This document shows, one piece after another, positions 18,611 to 27,385 of a stretch of DNA of 64,000 nt (position 1 is its first letter; each line of letters opens with the position of its first letter). The notes beneath the pieces were generated by a model. It ran no database searches, was not told the DNA's origin, and was given only the letters and a program-made list of their open reading frames with translations. This DNA comes from Methanococcoides alaskense (lineage in GTDB: Archaea > Halobacteriota > Methanosarcinia > Methanosarcinales > Methanosarcinaceae): positions 132,317 through 196,316 of the forward strand of contig NZ_JAVDQI010000004.1 of the NCBI RefSeq assembly GCF_031454185.1, given 5' to 3'. A program made the translations under genes and the position numbers.

Positions 18611-19906
18611 ATGACTGACAAAACCTATGGATTAGACACAATAGCATTACACGGGGGGCATGTGCCAGATGCGACAGGATCAAGAGCTGTTCCCATTTAT
18701 CAGACAGCAGCATACGTTTTCAATGATGCTGAGCATGCAGCGAACCTTTTTGCCCTGAAGGCATTCGGGAACATCTACACACGTCTGATGAACCCTACCA
18801 CCGATGTTCTTGAAAAGAGGGTAGCTGCCATTGAGGGCGGTACAGGTGCATTGGGTGTAGCTTCAGGCATGTCTGCCATCACTCTTGCAGCCCTTGCGGT
18901 AACACAGCTTGGGGATGAGATAGTTTCTGCAAATAATCTCTATGGTGGCACGTACCAGCTCTTCAATCACACTTTCCCCAAACTTGGCAGGAAAGTACAT
19001 TTCGTTGATTCAACAAAACCGGAAGAATTCGAAAAGGCCATTACTGAGAAGACACGTGCCATCTATGTCGAGATAATCGGAAACCCAAAGCTGGATATCC
19101 CTGATCTTGAAAAGATAGCTGAGATCGCTCACAATGCTGGTGTTCCTCTCATTGTGGACAACACCGTAGGTGTGGGCATTGTAAAACCTATCGATCATGG
19201 TGCCGATATCGTGGTCCTGTCCGCTACCAAGTTCCTCGGTGGGCATGGTACTTCCATTGGTGGAATAATAGTCGATTCCGGAAATTTCAGCTGGGACAAC
19301 GGCAAGTTCCCGGAGTTTACCGACCCTGACCCCAGTTACCATGGTCTGAAGTTCTGGGAATCATTCGGCAATATTCCCGGAATGGGAAATCTTGCTTTTA
19401 TCCTGAGGGTACGCACACAACTTTTACGTGACCTGGGGCCTGCAATGAGCCCATTCAATGCGTTCCAGTTCATACAGGGCGTGGAAACACTATCTTTACG
19501 TGTGCAAAGACACGGTGAGAATGCTCTGGCGGTTGCCCGACACCTTAACTCACACCCGCTTGTTGAATGGGTGAACTACCCAGGTCTTGAAGACCATCCA
19601 TCCCATGAACTTGCACAGAAGTACCTCAAAGGTAGTTATGGTGCTATTCTTGGGTTCGGTGTGAAAGGCGGCCTTGAAGCAGGCAAGAAGTTCATCGAGA
19701 ACGTTGAGTTGCTTTCACATCTTGCGAACATCGGGGATGCAAAGACACTTGTGATCCATCCTGCATCCACTACACACCAGCAGCTTACAAAGGAAGAGCG
19801 TGAACAGACCGGTGTGACAGATGATTTTATAAGGATGTCTGTCGGATTGGAGGATATAGCTGACATTATAGCTGATATAGATCAGGCGTTGGAGAGGTCG
19901 CAGTAA
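18611..19906 (+). CDS. metY: O-acetylhomoserine sulfhydrylase
   Basis: This 431-residue Cys/Met metabolism PLP enzyme makes homocysteine from O-acetylhomoserine and sulfide. Family motifs are the N-terminal ALHGGHVPD, the substrate/PLP region NIYTRLMNPTTDVLEKR, the DNTVGVG stretch and the PLP lysine in LSATKFLGGHGTS. The C-terminal HPASTTHQQL is typical of the O-acetylhomoserine branch. It is followed two bases after its stop by metX, which makes its substrate, so the pair forms the direct sulfhydrylation branch to methionine. Pairing with pscS upstream puts cysteine-tRNA and homocysteine synthesis under one promoter. Confidence 0.93.
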   Translation: MTDKTYGLDTIALHGGHVPDATGSRAVPIYQTAAYVFNDAEHAANLFALKAFGNIYTRLMNPTTDVLEKRVAAIEGGTGALGVASGMSAITLAALAVTQLGDEIVSANNLYGGTYQLFNHTFPKLGRKVHFVDSTKPEEFEKAITEKTRAIYVEIIGNPKLDIPDLEKIAEIAHNAGVPLIVDNTVGVGIVKPIDHGADIVVLSATKFLGGHGTSIGGIIVDSGNFSWDNGKFPEFTDPDPSYHGLKFWESFGNIPGMGNLAFILRVRTQLLRDLGPAMSPFNAFQFIQGVETLSLRVQRHGENALAVARHLNSHPLVEWVNYPGLEDHPSHELAQKYLKGSYGAILGFGVKGGLEAGKKFIENVELLSHLANIGDAKTLVIHPASTTHQQLTKEEREQTGVTDDFIRMSVGLEDIADIIADIDQALERSQ

Positions 19907-19908
19907 GT

Positions 19909-21375
19909 ATGAGTGAAAGGTCTGTAGGAATTGTATCAACGAACTACCATACCATAGAAGGTGAGTTCCAGTTAGAAGGCGGTCATACCCTGAAGAACAT
20001 CAGGGTGGCCTATGAGACCTATGGTAATCTCAATAAGGAGAAAAGTAATGCGATCCTTGTCTGCCATGCTCTAACAGGCGATGCACACGCAGCAGGCAGG
20101 CACAGTGGCGATGACAAAAAACCGGGATGGTGGGATGACATCATCGGTCCCGGAAAGGCCCTTGACACTGACAGGTATTTCGTGATCTGTTCCAATGTTC
20201 TGGGCGGCTGTAAGGGTACTACCGGACCGGCTTCCCTCGATACTGACACGGGCCGGCAATATGGTATCACTTTTCCGGTCATAACGATCGGGGATATGGT
20301 GAACGTCCAGAAAGAGCTGATATCCTACCTCGGTATTTCCACTCTCTTTTCAGTAGTTGGTGGTTCCATGGGCGGTATGCAGACGCTTCAATGGTGTGTT
20401 GCCTATCCTGAGTTTGTAAAGAAAGTTGTGGTCATTGCTTCTACTGCGATTTCATCACCTCAGCAGATAGCTTTCAATGAGGTTGGCAGGAATGCCATTA
20501 TCTCTGATCCAGACTGGAATGGAGGGGACTATTACGATGGCGAACCCCCTGTAAATGGTCTTTCCACTGCAAGGATGATCGCTCACATCACATATCTTAG
20601 CGATGCTTCCATGCATGAGAAGTTTGGACGGAAATTGCAACAGGGTGAAAGCTACAAGTTCGATATGTCCAATGATTTTCAGGTGGAGAGCTATCTGAGA
20701 TATCAGGGAGACACATTTACCGGCAGGTTCGATGCCAATTCCTATCTTTATGTTACAAAAGCTGTGGATTATTTCGACCTTTCAAAGAACGGTTCTCTGG
20801 CAGAAGGCCTGAAAAATGTACAGGCAAAGATGCTGGTAATTTCAATAACTTCCGACTGGCTTTATTCGCCATATCATTCAAGAAAGATAGTCGAAGGTCT
20901 TACTGTAAAGGAACATGATGTAAGTTATCGCGAGATAGAATCCAGCTATGGCCACGATGCTTTCCTGCTTGAAAGCGGCCAGATCAATTATGTCATCAAC
21001 AATTTCCTGACTCACACATCCGTTGCTGATGTAATGACCGAAAAGGTTGCTACCATCAGGGAAGGTGTGAGCATAGAAACAGCTGCAAAGGTCATGTTCG
21101 AGGAGGCCCTTACTCATTTGCCTGTCGTTAATGAGAACGGCTGTCTTGTTGGTATCGTCACTTCCTGGGATATCTCAAAAGCGGTCGCATTAAAGTGTGA
21201 CAAGCTGGAGAATATAATGACCAGGGATGTTCTGACGGCTTCCCCTGATGAACCGATAGTAGCTGCTGCCAAGAGACTGGAACGCCACAGCATCTCGGCT
21301 TTGCCTGTAGTGGGCGAGAAGAAAAGACTTATTGGTATCATCGATAGTGAGGACATCAACCGACTGATCGGTTGA
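19909..21375 (+). CDS. metX: Homoserine O-acetyltransferase with C-terminal CBS pair
   Basis: This 488-residue alpha/beta-hydrolase fold enzyme has an additional CBS-domain pair. The catalytic domain (about 1-365) holds the nucleophile elbow GGSMGGMQ, the family signature ALTGDAHAAG, the acid in TSDWLYSP and the histidine in SSYGHDAFLL. Residues about 370-485 are two CBS motifs (VMTEKVATIREGVS and IMTRDVLTASPDEP), a fusion found in methanogen MetX that likely gives nucleotide- or SAM-dependent control. Acetyl- rather than succinyl-transfer is assumed from family and from the adjacent metY. The start at 19909 is preceded by GGAGAGG inside the end of metY. Confidence 0.93.
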   Translation: MSERSVGIVSTNYHTIEGEFQLEGGHTLKNIRVAYETYGNLNKEKSNAILVCHALTGDAHAAGRHSGDDKKPGWWDDIIGPGKALDTDRYFVICSNVLGGCKGTTGPASLDTDTGRQYGITFPVITIGDMVNVQKELISYLGISTLFSVVGGSMGGMQTLQWCVAYPEFVKKVVVIASTAISSPQQIAFNEVGRNAIISDPDWNGGDYYDGEPPVNGLSTARMIAHITYLSDASMHEKFGRKLQQGESYKFDMSNDFQVESYLRYQGDTFTGRFDANSYLYVTKAVDYFDLSKNGSLAEGLKNVQAKMLVISITSDWLYSPYHSRKIVEGLTVKEHDVSYREIESSYGHDAFLLESGQINYVINNFLTHTSVADVMTEKVATIREGVSIETAAKVMFEEALTHLPVVNENGCLVGIVTSWDISKAVALKCDKLENIMTRDVLTASPDEPIVAAAKRLERHSISALPVVGEKKRLIGIIDSEDINRLIG

Positions 21376-21470
21376 TCATTTTGTTTTCTATTTTTTAGAC
21401 TTTTACAGGTATTTGATCTACTACAGTATGAGTTCTGAAAAGAAAAAAGAAGAATGAATAAAAAAGAAAT

Positions 21471-23876
21471 TCATTCCATTTCTTTTTCGGTTTCCAATAC
21501 CTTCAATGATATCTTCATCACAGAATCCGGGTTGAGCGAGATCGATTCGATACCTTCTCTCACAAGGAACTCTGCAAATTCGGGGAAATCACTGGGTGCC
21601 TGACCACAAATTCCACTGTGTTTGCCATTCCTCTTTGCTCCCTGAACTGCCATGGAGACCATTTTCTTGACAGCTTCATCCCTTTCATCAAAGGACGAGG
21701 CTAATATCTCAGAATCCCTGTCCACTCCAAGGGTTAGCTGGGTAAGGTCATTGGAGCCAATGGAAAAACCATCGAAGTATTTGCTGAACTCATCTATCAA
21801 CAGCACATTGCTTGGTATCTCACACATGACATATACCTGCAGGCCGTTCTCCCCTCTTTCCAGACCGTTCTTTTTCATTTCCGCGATAACTTTTTCCGCT
21901 TCTTCCACACGCCTGCAGAAAGGTATCATAAGGATCAGATTTGTAAGTCCCATCTCATCCCTTACCTTCTTCATGGCCTTGCACTCAAGCGCGAAGCCTT
22001 CCCTGTAGCGCTCATCATAATAGCGGGATGCTCCCCTGAAACCTATCATGGGGTTGCTCTCTTCGAACTCGAAATATTTCCCGCCGATCAGGCTTGCATA
22101 CTCGTTCGATTTAAAATCGCTCATGCGCACAACCACAGGTTTCGGATAGAATGAAGCCACAATGGTCGCTACACCCTGGGAAAGCTTTTCCACGAAATAG
22201 TCTTCCTTGCTCTTGTACCCGGCTGTGAGTTTCTCAATTTCCTCAAGCACACTTTCATCTTCAACCTTTTCAGGATGTATCAGTGCCATTGGGTGGACCT
22301 TGATGTAACTCGAGATGATGAACTCAAGTCTTGCGAGTCCGATACCATCGTTCGGTATCATGGAAAGGGAAAAGGCCTCTTCCGGATTGCCGAGGTTCAT
22401 CATCATCTCGGTCTTTGTCTTTCCCAGACCCTTGAGGTCAACGGTCTCTATGTGGAAAGGCAGTATGCCTTCGTAGACCCTGCCAATATCTCCCTCAGCA
22501 CAGCTGACTGTGACATCCATCCCGTTCTTTAGTTTTTCAGTAGCATCTTGTGCACCCACTACTGCCGGAACTCCAAGCTCACGGCTGACGATAGCTGCAT
22601 GGCATGTCCTTCCACCTTTATTGGTGATGATGGCAGCCGCACGTTTCATGATAGGTTCCCAGTCAGGAGTGGTCGTATCAGCCACCAGTATCTCCCCATG
22701 TTTGAAAGAAGAAAGTTTGGACACGTCATCGATCACATGCACTGTACCAGTTGCTATCTTGTCACCTACACTTCTGGCAGTGACGAGAACATCCGACCTC
22801 TCATCAAGGAAATATGTCTCAAGTACATCCTTTCTTTTCCTTGACTGCACGGTCTCCGGTCTTGCCTGTACAATGAACAGCTCATCTGTGTTACCGTCCT
22901 TAGCCCATTCTATATCCATGGGTACGGCCTGACCTTTCTTTTTAGAATAGTGTTTCTCAATGGTTGCAGCATATTTTGCAAGCAGGAGTATCTCATCATC
23001 GTTGATGCAGAACTTTCTCTGGTCTGCAAGTGGGACTTCCACATTGCGGGTAAGAATACGGGAATCCCCACGTCCGTATATCATCTTTATCTCTTTACTG
23101 CCCATCCTTTTCTTGATTATAGGCATGTAGCCTTCTTTTAAGGTGGGTTTGAAGACGTAGAACTCATCCGGATTGACAAGTCCCTGTACGATGTTCTCCC
23201 CAAGGCCGTAAGCGCCGGTTATGAATACAACATCCTCGAATCCGGATTCGGTGTCTATGGTGAATATGACCCCGCTGGATGCAAGGTCTGAGCGTACCAT
23301 CTTCATGACGCCTATTGACAGGCCGACCTTGAAGTGATCGAACTTATGGTGCACACGGTAGGATATCGCCCTGTCTGTGAAAAGAGAAGCCAGGCACCGG
23401 TTACATGCATCTTTCAGGGAGTGGTAGCCGTGTACATTGAGGTAAGTTTCCTGCTGCCCTGCAAATGAAGCATCAGGAAGGTCCTCTGCTGTTGCAGAAC
23501 TGCGAACTGCCACATCGGTCTCAGTTCCATACTCTTCGCTCAGCTTGTCGTAAGCTTCTTTGATCTCTTCCCAGAGATCATCCGGTATCCCTGCATCGAG
23601 TACTATGCTCCTTGCTTTTTTCCCTCTTTCAGCAAGGTCAGTGACATCGTTTGTATCAAGTCCTTCCAGACTATCCTTGAGTTCTTGCAACACACCTGCA
23701 GATTCCAGGACGTGCCAGTAAGCATCCGCTGTAACTGCAAAACCGTTTGGTATCTTAATATCCTTCCCTGTCAGTTCCCGGTACATCTCACCGAGTGAGG
23801 CATTTTTACCTCCGACAGAAGGTATATCCTCTATACGTATCTCTTCGAACCATCGAATGTATTTACTATCTCCCAT
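21471..23876 (-). CDS. ppsA: Phosphoenolpyruvate synthase
   Basis: This 801-residue three-domain enzyme makes PEP, AMP and phosphate from pyruvate and ATP. The N-terminal ATP-grasp-like domain shows VGGKNASLGEM and AVRSSATAEDLPDASFAGQQ. The swivelling phosphohistidine domain has GGRTCHAAIVSRELG, with the catalytic His. The C-terminal PEP/pyruvate domain shows FSIGSNDLTQLTLGVDRD and the catalytic Cys in SGICGQAPSD. In methanogens it links acetyl-CoA/pyruvate to gluconeogenesis. The ATG at 23876 has GGGGG about 10 bases upstream. It is transcribed alone, convergent with metX. Confidence 0.95.
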   Translation of the reverse strand: MGDSKYIRWFEEIRIEDIPSVGGKNASLGEMYRELTGKDIKIPNGFAVTADAYWHVLESAGVLQELKDSLEGLDTNDVTDLAERGKKARSIVLDAGIPDDLWEEIKEAYDKLSEEYGTETDVAVRSSATAEDLPDASFAGQQETYLNVHGYHSLKDACNRCLASLFTDRAISYRVHHKFDHFKVGLSIGVMKMVRSDLASSGVIFTIDTESGFEDVVFITGAYGLGENIVQGLVNPDEFYVFKPTLKEGYMPIIKKRMGSKEIKMIYGRGDSRILTRNVEVPLADQRKFCINDDEILLLAKYAATIEKHYSKKKGQAVPMDIEWAKDGNTDELFIVQARPETVQSRKRKDVLETYFLDERSDVLVTARSVGDKIATGTVHVIDDVSKLSSFKHGEILVADTTTPDWEPIMKRAAAIITNKGGRTCHAAIVSRELGVPAVVGAQDATEKLKNGMDVTVSCAEGDIGRVYEGILPFHIETVDLKGLGKTKTEMMMNLGNPEEAFSLSMIPNDGIGLARLEFIISSYIKVHPMALIHPEKVEDESVLEEIEKLTAGYKSKEDYFVEKLSQGVATIVASFYPKPVVVRMSDFKSNEYASLIGGKYFEFEESNPMIGFRGASRYYDERYREGFALECKAMKKVRDEMGLTNLILMIPFCRRVEEAEKVIAEMKKNGLERGENGLQVYVMCEIPSNVLLIDEFSKYFDGFSIGSNDLTQLTLGVDRDSEILASSFDERDEAVKKMVSMAVQGAKRNGKHSGICGQAPSDFPEFAEFLVREGIESISLNPDSVMKISLKVLETEKEME

Positions 23877-24051
23877 TGATTAACCCCCAGTTATTAGAAT
23901 GAATTATTCTTTTTAACTGTTAATAAGATTAATTTTTAAGAGTATTAGAGTTTTTGGAGAAATGGAGGTAGTTGATAGATTTGATTCCAAAAGAAGATGC
24001 ATGGAGTAAAAGCTGATCACTTTTAGTATCCATGCAATTGCTATTCTAATT

Positions 24052-24798
24052 TCACTCTGATAAGACCACGATCTTCAAAGTTCCGCTTTGTGGCGGTAAA
24101 CTTGCTGTGACCATTGGTCCATAGTAAGCTTCTATCCTCATTCCTTCAGTCAGGTCTTCAATGGTAAGTTCGTTCCCATTGCTGTCTGTGATGGTTGTTT
24201 CCTGACCGATACTCAGGTAGATGTCACATGGATATCCTTCGCCTATCTCAACATCGTCCTCATCCAGAAGGATAACTGTGCTGCTGGTCCATTTTTCAGT
24301 TCCAAGAATTGTCCCGGTAGTCTTTACAGGCTGTGGAACACCTGGTTGATCGTTCTCATCAAGTACAACAATGCTAACTGCTACACTCTGTGCTGGTAGG
24401 CTTCTGGTTGTAGCAGGTCCGTAATATGCTTCTATCCTTGTTTCTTCAGTAAGGTCTTCAATGGTTAGTTCATTCCCATTGCTGTCTTTAATGGTGGTTT
24501 CCTGGCTGATCTTCAGATAGATGTCACATGGATAACCTTCACCAATATCGCTCTCATCCTGGTCCAGAAGGAGAACTGTTGTATTATCCCATGTTTCGAT
24601 TCCGATGATAGTAGCAATGGTATTCAGAGGCTGCATTTTGTCGTTGTTTCCACCATCAACAGCAGGTGAATTTTCGGATTCCAGTCCACCGTTATCTATC
24701 AGTATCTTCTCATCAGCGTCAGCATTCATTATCATGGCACCGGCAGATATTACTGCGAGTACCGTGAGTACAAGTAATGGTATGTATGTGTTTTTCAT
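24052..24798 (-). CDS. Secreted protein with two tandem copies of one domain
   Basis: This 248-residue protein has a signal peptide or anchor (about 1-24), a Ser/Asp/Asn-rich linker, then two near-identical domains of about 80 residues (about 65-150 and 160-245). Both contain EGYPCDIYL, the stretch DSNGNELTIEDLTE and RIEAYYGP. Each copy keeps one Cys (in YPCDIY). It resembles small beta-barrel domains seen in bacterial secreted proteins but I cannot assign a family with confidence. The ATG at 24798 is chosen because AGGTGA lies just upstream and it begins the signal peptide. Function unknown. Confidence 0.75.
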   Translation of the reverse strand: MKNTYIPLLVLTVLAVISAGAMIMNADADEKILIDNGGLESENSPAVDGGNNDKMQPLNTIATIIGIETWDNTTVLLLDQDESDIGEGYPCDIYLKISQETTIKDSNGNELTIEDLTEETRIEAYYGPATTRSLPAQSVAVSIVVLDENDQPGVPQPVKTTGTILGTEKWTSSTVILLDEDDVEIGEGYPCDIYLSIGQETTITDSNGNELTIEDLTEGMRIEAYYGPMVTASLPPQSGTLKIVVLSE

Positions 24799-24907
24799 TT
24801 TGTCACCTTGGATCATATGATGTCAGTAATTGGCTTCAGGTGATAGAATGAGTACTTCTTATATATCCATTACTTTAACTACAGTTCAATTTGTAGTCTT
24901 CTGAATG

Positions 24908-24944
24908 CGTTTTTTAAAAAAAGAAGGCGATTTGACTCCGCCTT
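24908..24944 (-). terminator. Terminator of the MoxR/vWA operon
   Basis: On the minus strand AAGGCG-GAGTCAAAT-CGCCTT (24924-24944) is followed by a T7 run. It overlaps the last codon region of the 813-residue vWA gene, whose stop is at 24944-24946. Confidence 0.7.
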
Positions 24945-27385
24945 TAATCGCCCTTTTTCGATTCCCTTATCTCCCTTATACGCCTTACTGCAATTTCTCC
25001 AAGGAACAGCAATAACGCAGCGATCAGGAAGTAGAGTTTCTGGCTTTCGGACCTTTGTACACTCTTAAGGGAATTTCCTCTTGCATCAGTTAACAGGAGG
25101 GCAAGAGCTTCATTTTCGGTGTATGTCTTACCACCATTTGCTTTGATGAATACAGGAAGGTCCTCATTTATACCGACATCACGGTATTCGATGGCATAGT
25201 TCACAGCTATCGGATAGCCTGAGACATCGTGGAAACCAATACTGTTCGGGTCGATCGTGGTCTCATAGGTACTCTTGCCGGTGACCGCAAGTTCAAGGGT
25301 ATTTCCTTTGTATCTCAATACAGGTGTGTTCCCATCGTAATGGGTTATGTAAAGCGTAGCAGGGGTGTCGAACCACGTATCCTCAGCTTCAACAACAGTG
25401 CCTTCCTCGACCTGTGGATTGCCGATAGCCCAGTTTATAGTAGATGATATGAGCTTTGAATTGTTACCCGAATACATCTGGGAAGCCCATACGTTCTGCC
25501 CACCTCTACCGTTATCTGTAGTTATGGCTGCTACCCTGCCAAGCCCGTATCTCCATGTGGTCACTACAGGTTTGCCGGTGGCTGTAATGATTATTCTGTC
25601 TGCACCTGGTTTTGGGGTAACGTCATTATAGCCTGTGATATTACCTGCGATCTCGATGTTACGGGTAATGAAGTGATTTGGATTGTATTCTATAAGTGGG
25701 AAGGATGTTATTTGTGGGATATCGTCTGTTTCTTCTTCGGGTATCTCTTGATCCTCGAAGACAAGGTTCGCACGTTCACCCTTCTCAATAAAGAAATAAG
25801 TTCCGTCCACACTCTTCATTAATTCTTCGGAATAACGGTTTCCAGATTTGTCATACTGTGAAGGAGCAGCCTGTTCATGAATGTGGATGAAATAGAAATC
25901 GATCCCTTCATCGTGTATCTCTTCTACGACTGCAAGACTTTCATCATATGATTGCCCGAAACCACCATCTGATACTATTATAATGTCAAGTTCTCCGGAT
26001 TCGGTCTCAAGCCATTCCTGTGCTATTAGAAGACCTTGATCAAGAGATGTATCACTTGTAGCACCCGGGACAAGTGAACTGATACTTTCTTCAAGCTTTT
26101 CAAGATTTGAATGTGTTCCAAGATATACCAGACCATCGGAAACATCGACACCTTCACTACCGAATGCGATTACTCCAGCATATGCATCTCTGAGGTTCTC
26201 GTTCTCAAGTATGAATATGGAATTGCCTAGAATATCAGAAAGCGTTTCATGAGCAGATGTGCTTTGGGAAACATCCAGTACAAGAACAATGCTTCTGCCA
26301 CCTTTCCAGTCAGTTGGTCTTGAAGCTACAGGAAGTAATTCCTCTAAGGAAGAATCAAGATAGTTCCCACGATCGAACGAAGCCTCGCCACCTACCAGGA
26401 CAAGTCCATTGCCTTGAGATACGTATTCCTTTAGTTCATCAATGTCACTTTCTGATAGTTCTCTCATGTTGACATTATCAAGCACGACAGTTTTCTTATT
26501 GTCAAGATCGGTGAATTCCTTTGAATTCGATACATCGTACAGGTTGTACAGGATATTGCCAAGGGGTGCACCTGTATCGCTTGTGATCAGATTGATATTA
26601 GGTTTTGGAACAACGTAGATGGATTTGTAGTAAACGTTGTTGATATCATCTTTATCCTCGGTCAGAGGGCTCAGTTCCACTCTCATCTCCTGAGCACCCA
26701 GCTTCTTGAAAGTATATGGAACACGAATTGTCCTAGTGCGTGTTTCCTGTGAGAAAGTGCCACTTCTGATGAGGGTGTCTCCTGCATAGACCTCAAAGCT
26801 GTATCTGATCTCACCTTCTTCTGCCTGGGATACCAGTATATCGAACTGGTTCTCGTTCCCGATGACCACGGTCTTGTCCCCAAGCATCTGGACAGTTATA
26901 TCATTCACTTTGAGGTCTGGTGCAACGGAGTAAACGGTCGTACCCATTTCTTTTGCATACTCGAGAGATTCGTCGATGTCTTTTCCAAAATTGTTGTTTC
27001 CGTCACTGACGAGCACTATCTGGTTGTCTCCGGTGGAATATTGCTCGATTGCATCTCCAAGGGACGTGCTCTCGCCGGTCAGGCGGATGAACGTTGTCGG
27101 AGTATTGGCTGTAAGTGACTCATATACGTTCATTCCCACACCTTCTTCGAAAAGGCTCATACTGGCGGTCTCATCAGAGATCACCACAAGGCTCGGGTTC
27201 TCGTCACTTGTCACATCACTGACAATGGCAGTGGGAGAGGCAAGTGCGATGACCAGAAGTGAAAGCACTATCATGCGTGAGATGATAATTGGTCTTCTTG
27301 CTCCTTCCCTTAAGAAGAAAAGGCCTCCTATTATTACAGGCAGTATCAATGCAAACATCAATGGTTGTTCGAACGTGAAGGTCAT
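24944..27385 (-). CDS. Membrane protein with GATase-like and von Willebrand A domains
   Basis: This 813-residue protein has two N-terminal membrane helices (about 8-50), an extracellular region with a vWA-like fold (about 60-155; VVISDETASMSLF), a beta domain (about 160-255), a glutamine amidotransferase-like segment (about 260-345; GLVLVGGEASFDRG), a canonical vWA domain with a MIDAS motif (VLDVSQSTSA, about 355-520) and a final membrane helix (LYFLIAALLLFLGEIAV). This resembles bacterial BatB/YfbK-like large membrane proteins in MoxR gene clusters. It is the last gene of the operon; its ATG overlaps the stop of the preceding gene (ATGA). It likely works with MoxR in assembly or quality control of an envelope complex (inference). 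Confidence 0.8.
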   Translation of the reverse strand: MTFTFEQPLMFALILPVIIGGLFFLREGARRPIIISRMIVLSLLVIALASPTAIVSDVTSDENPSLVVISDETASMSLFEEGVGMNVYESLTANTPTTFIRLTGESTSLGDAIEQYSTGDNQIVLVSDGNNNFGKDIDESLEYAKEMGTTVYSVAPDLKVNDITVQMLGDKTVVIGNENQFDILVSQAEEGEIRYSFEVYAGDTLIRSGTFSQETRTRTIRVPYTFKKLGAQEMRVELSPLTEDKDDINNVYYKSIYVVPKPNINLITSDTGAPLGNILYNLYDVSNSKEFTDLDNKKTVVLDNVNMRELSESDIDELKEYVSQGNGLVLVGGEASFDRGNYLDSSLEELLPVASRPTDWKGGRSIVLVLDVSQSTSAHETLSDILGNSIFILENENLRDAYAGVIAFGSEGVDVSDGLVYLGTHSNLEKLEESISSLVPGATSDTSLDQGLLIAQEWLETESGELDIIIVSDGGFGQSYDESLAVVEEIHDEGIDFYFIHIHEQAAPSQYDKSGNRYSEELMKSVDGTYFFIEKGERANLVFEDQEIPEEETDDIPQITSFPLIEYNPNHFITRNIEIAGNITGYNDVTPKPGADRIIITATGKPVVTTWRYGLGRVAAITTDNGRGGQNVWASQMYSGNNSKLISSTINWAIGNPQVEEGTVVEAEDTWFDTPATLYITHYDGNTPVLRYKGNTLELAVTGKSTYETTIDPNSIGFHDVSGYPIAVNYAIEYRDVGINEDLPVFIKANGGKTYTENEALALLLTDARGNSLKSVQRSESQKLYFLIAALLLFLGEIAVRRIREIRESKKGD

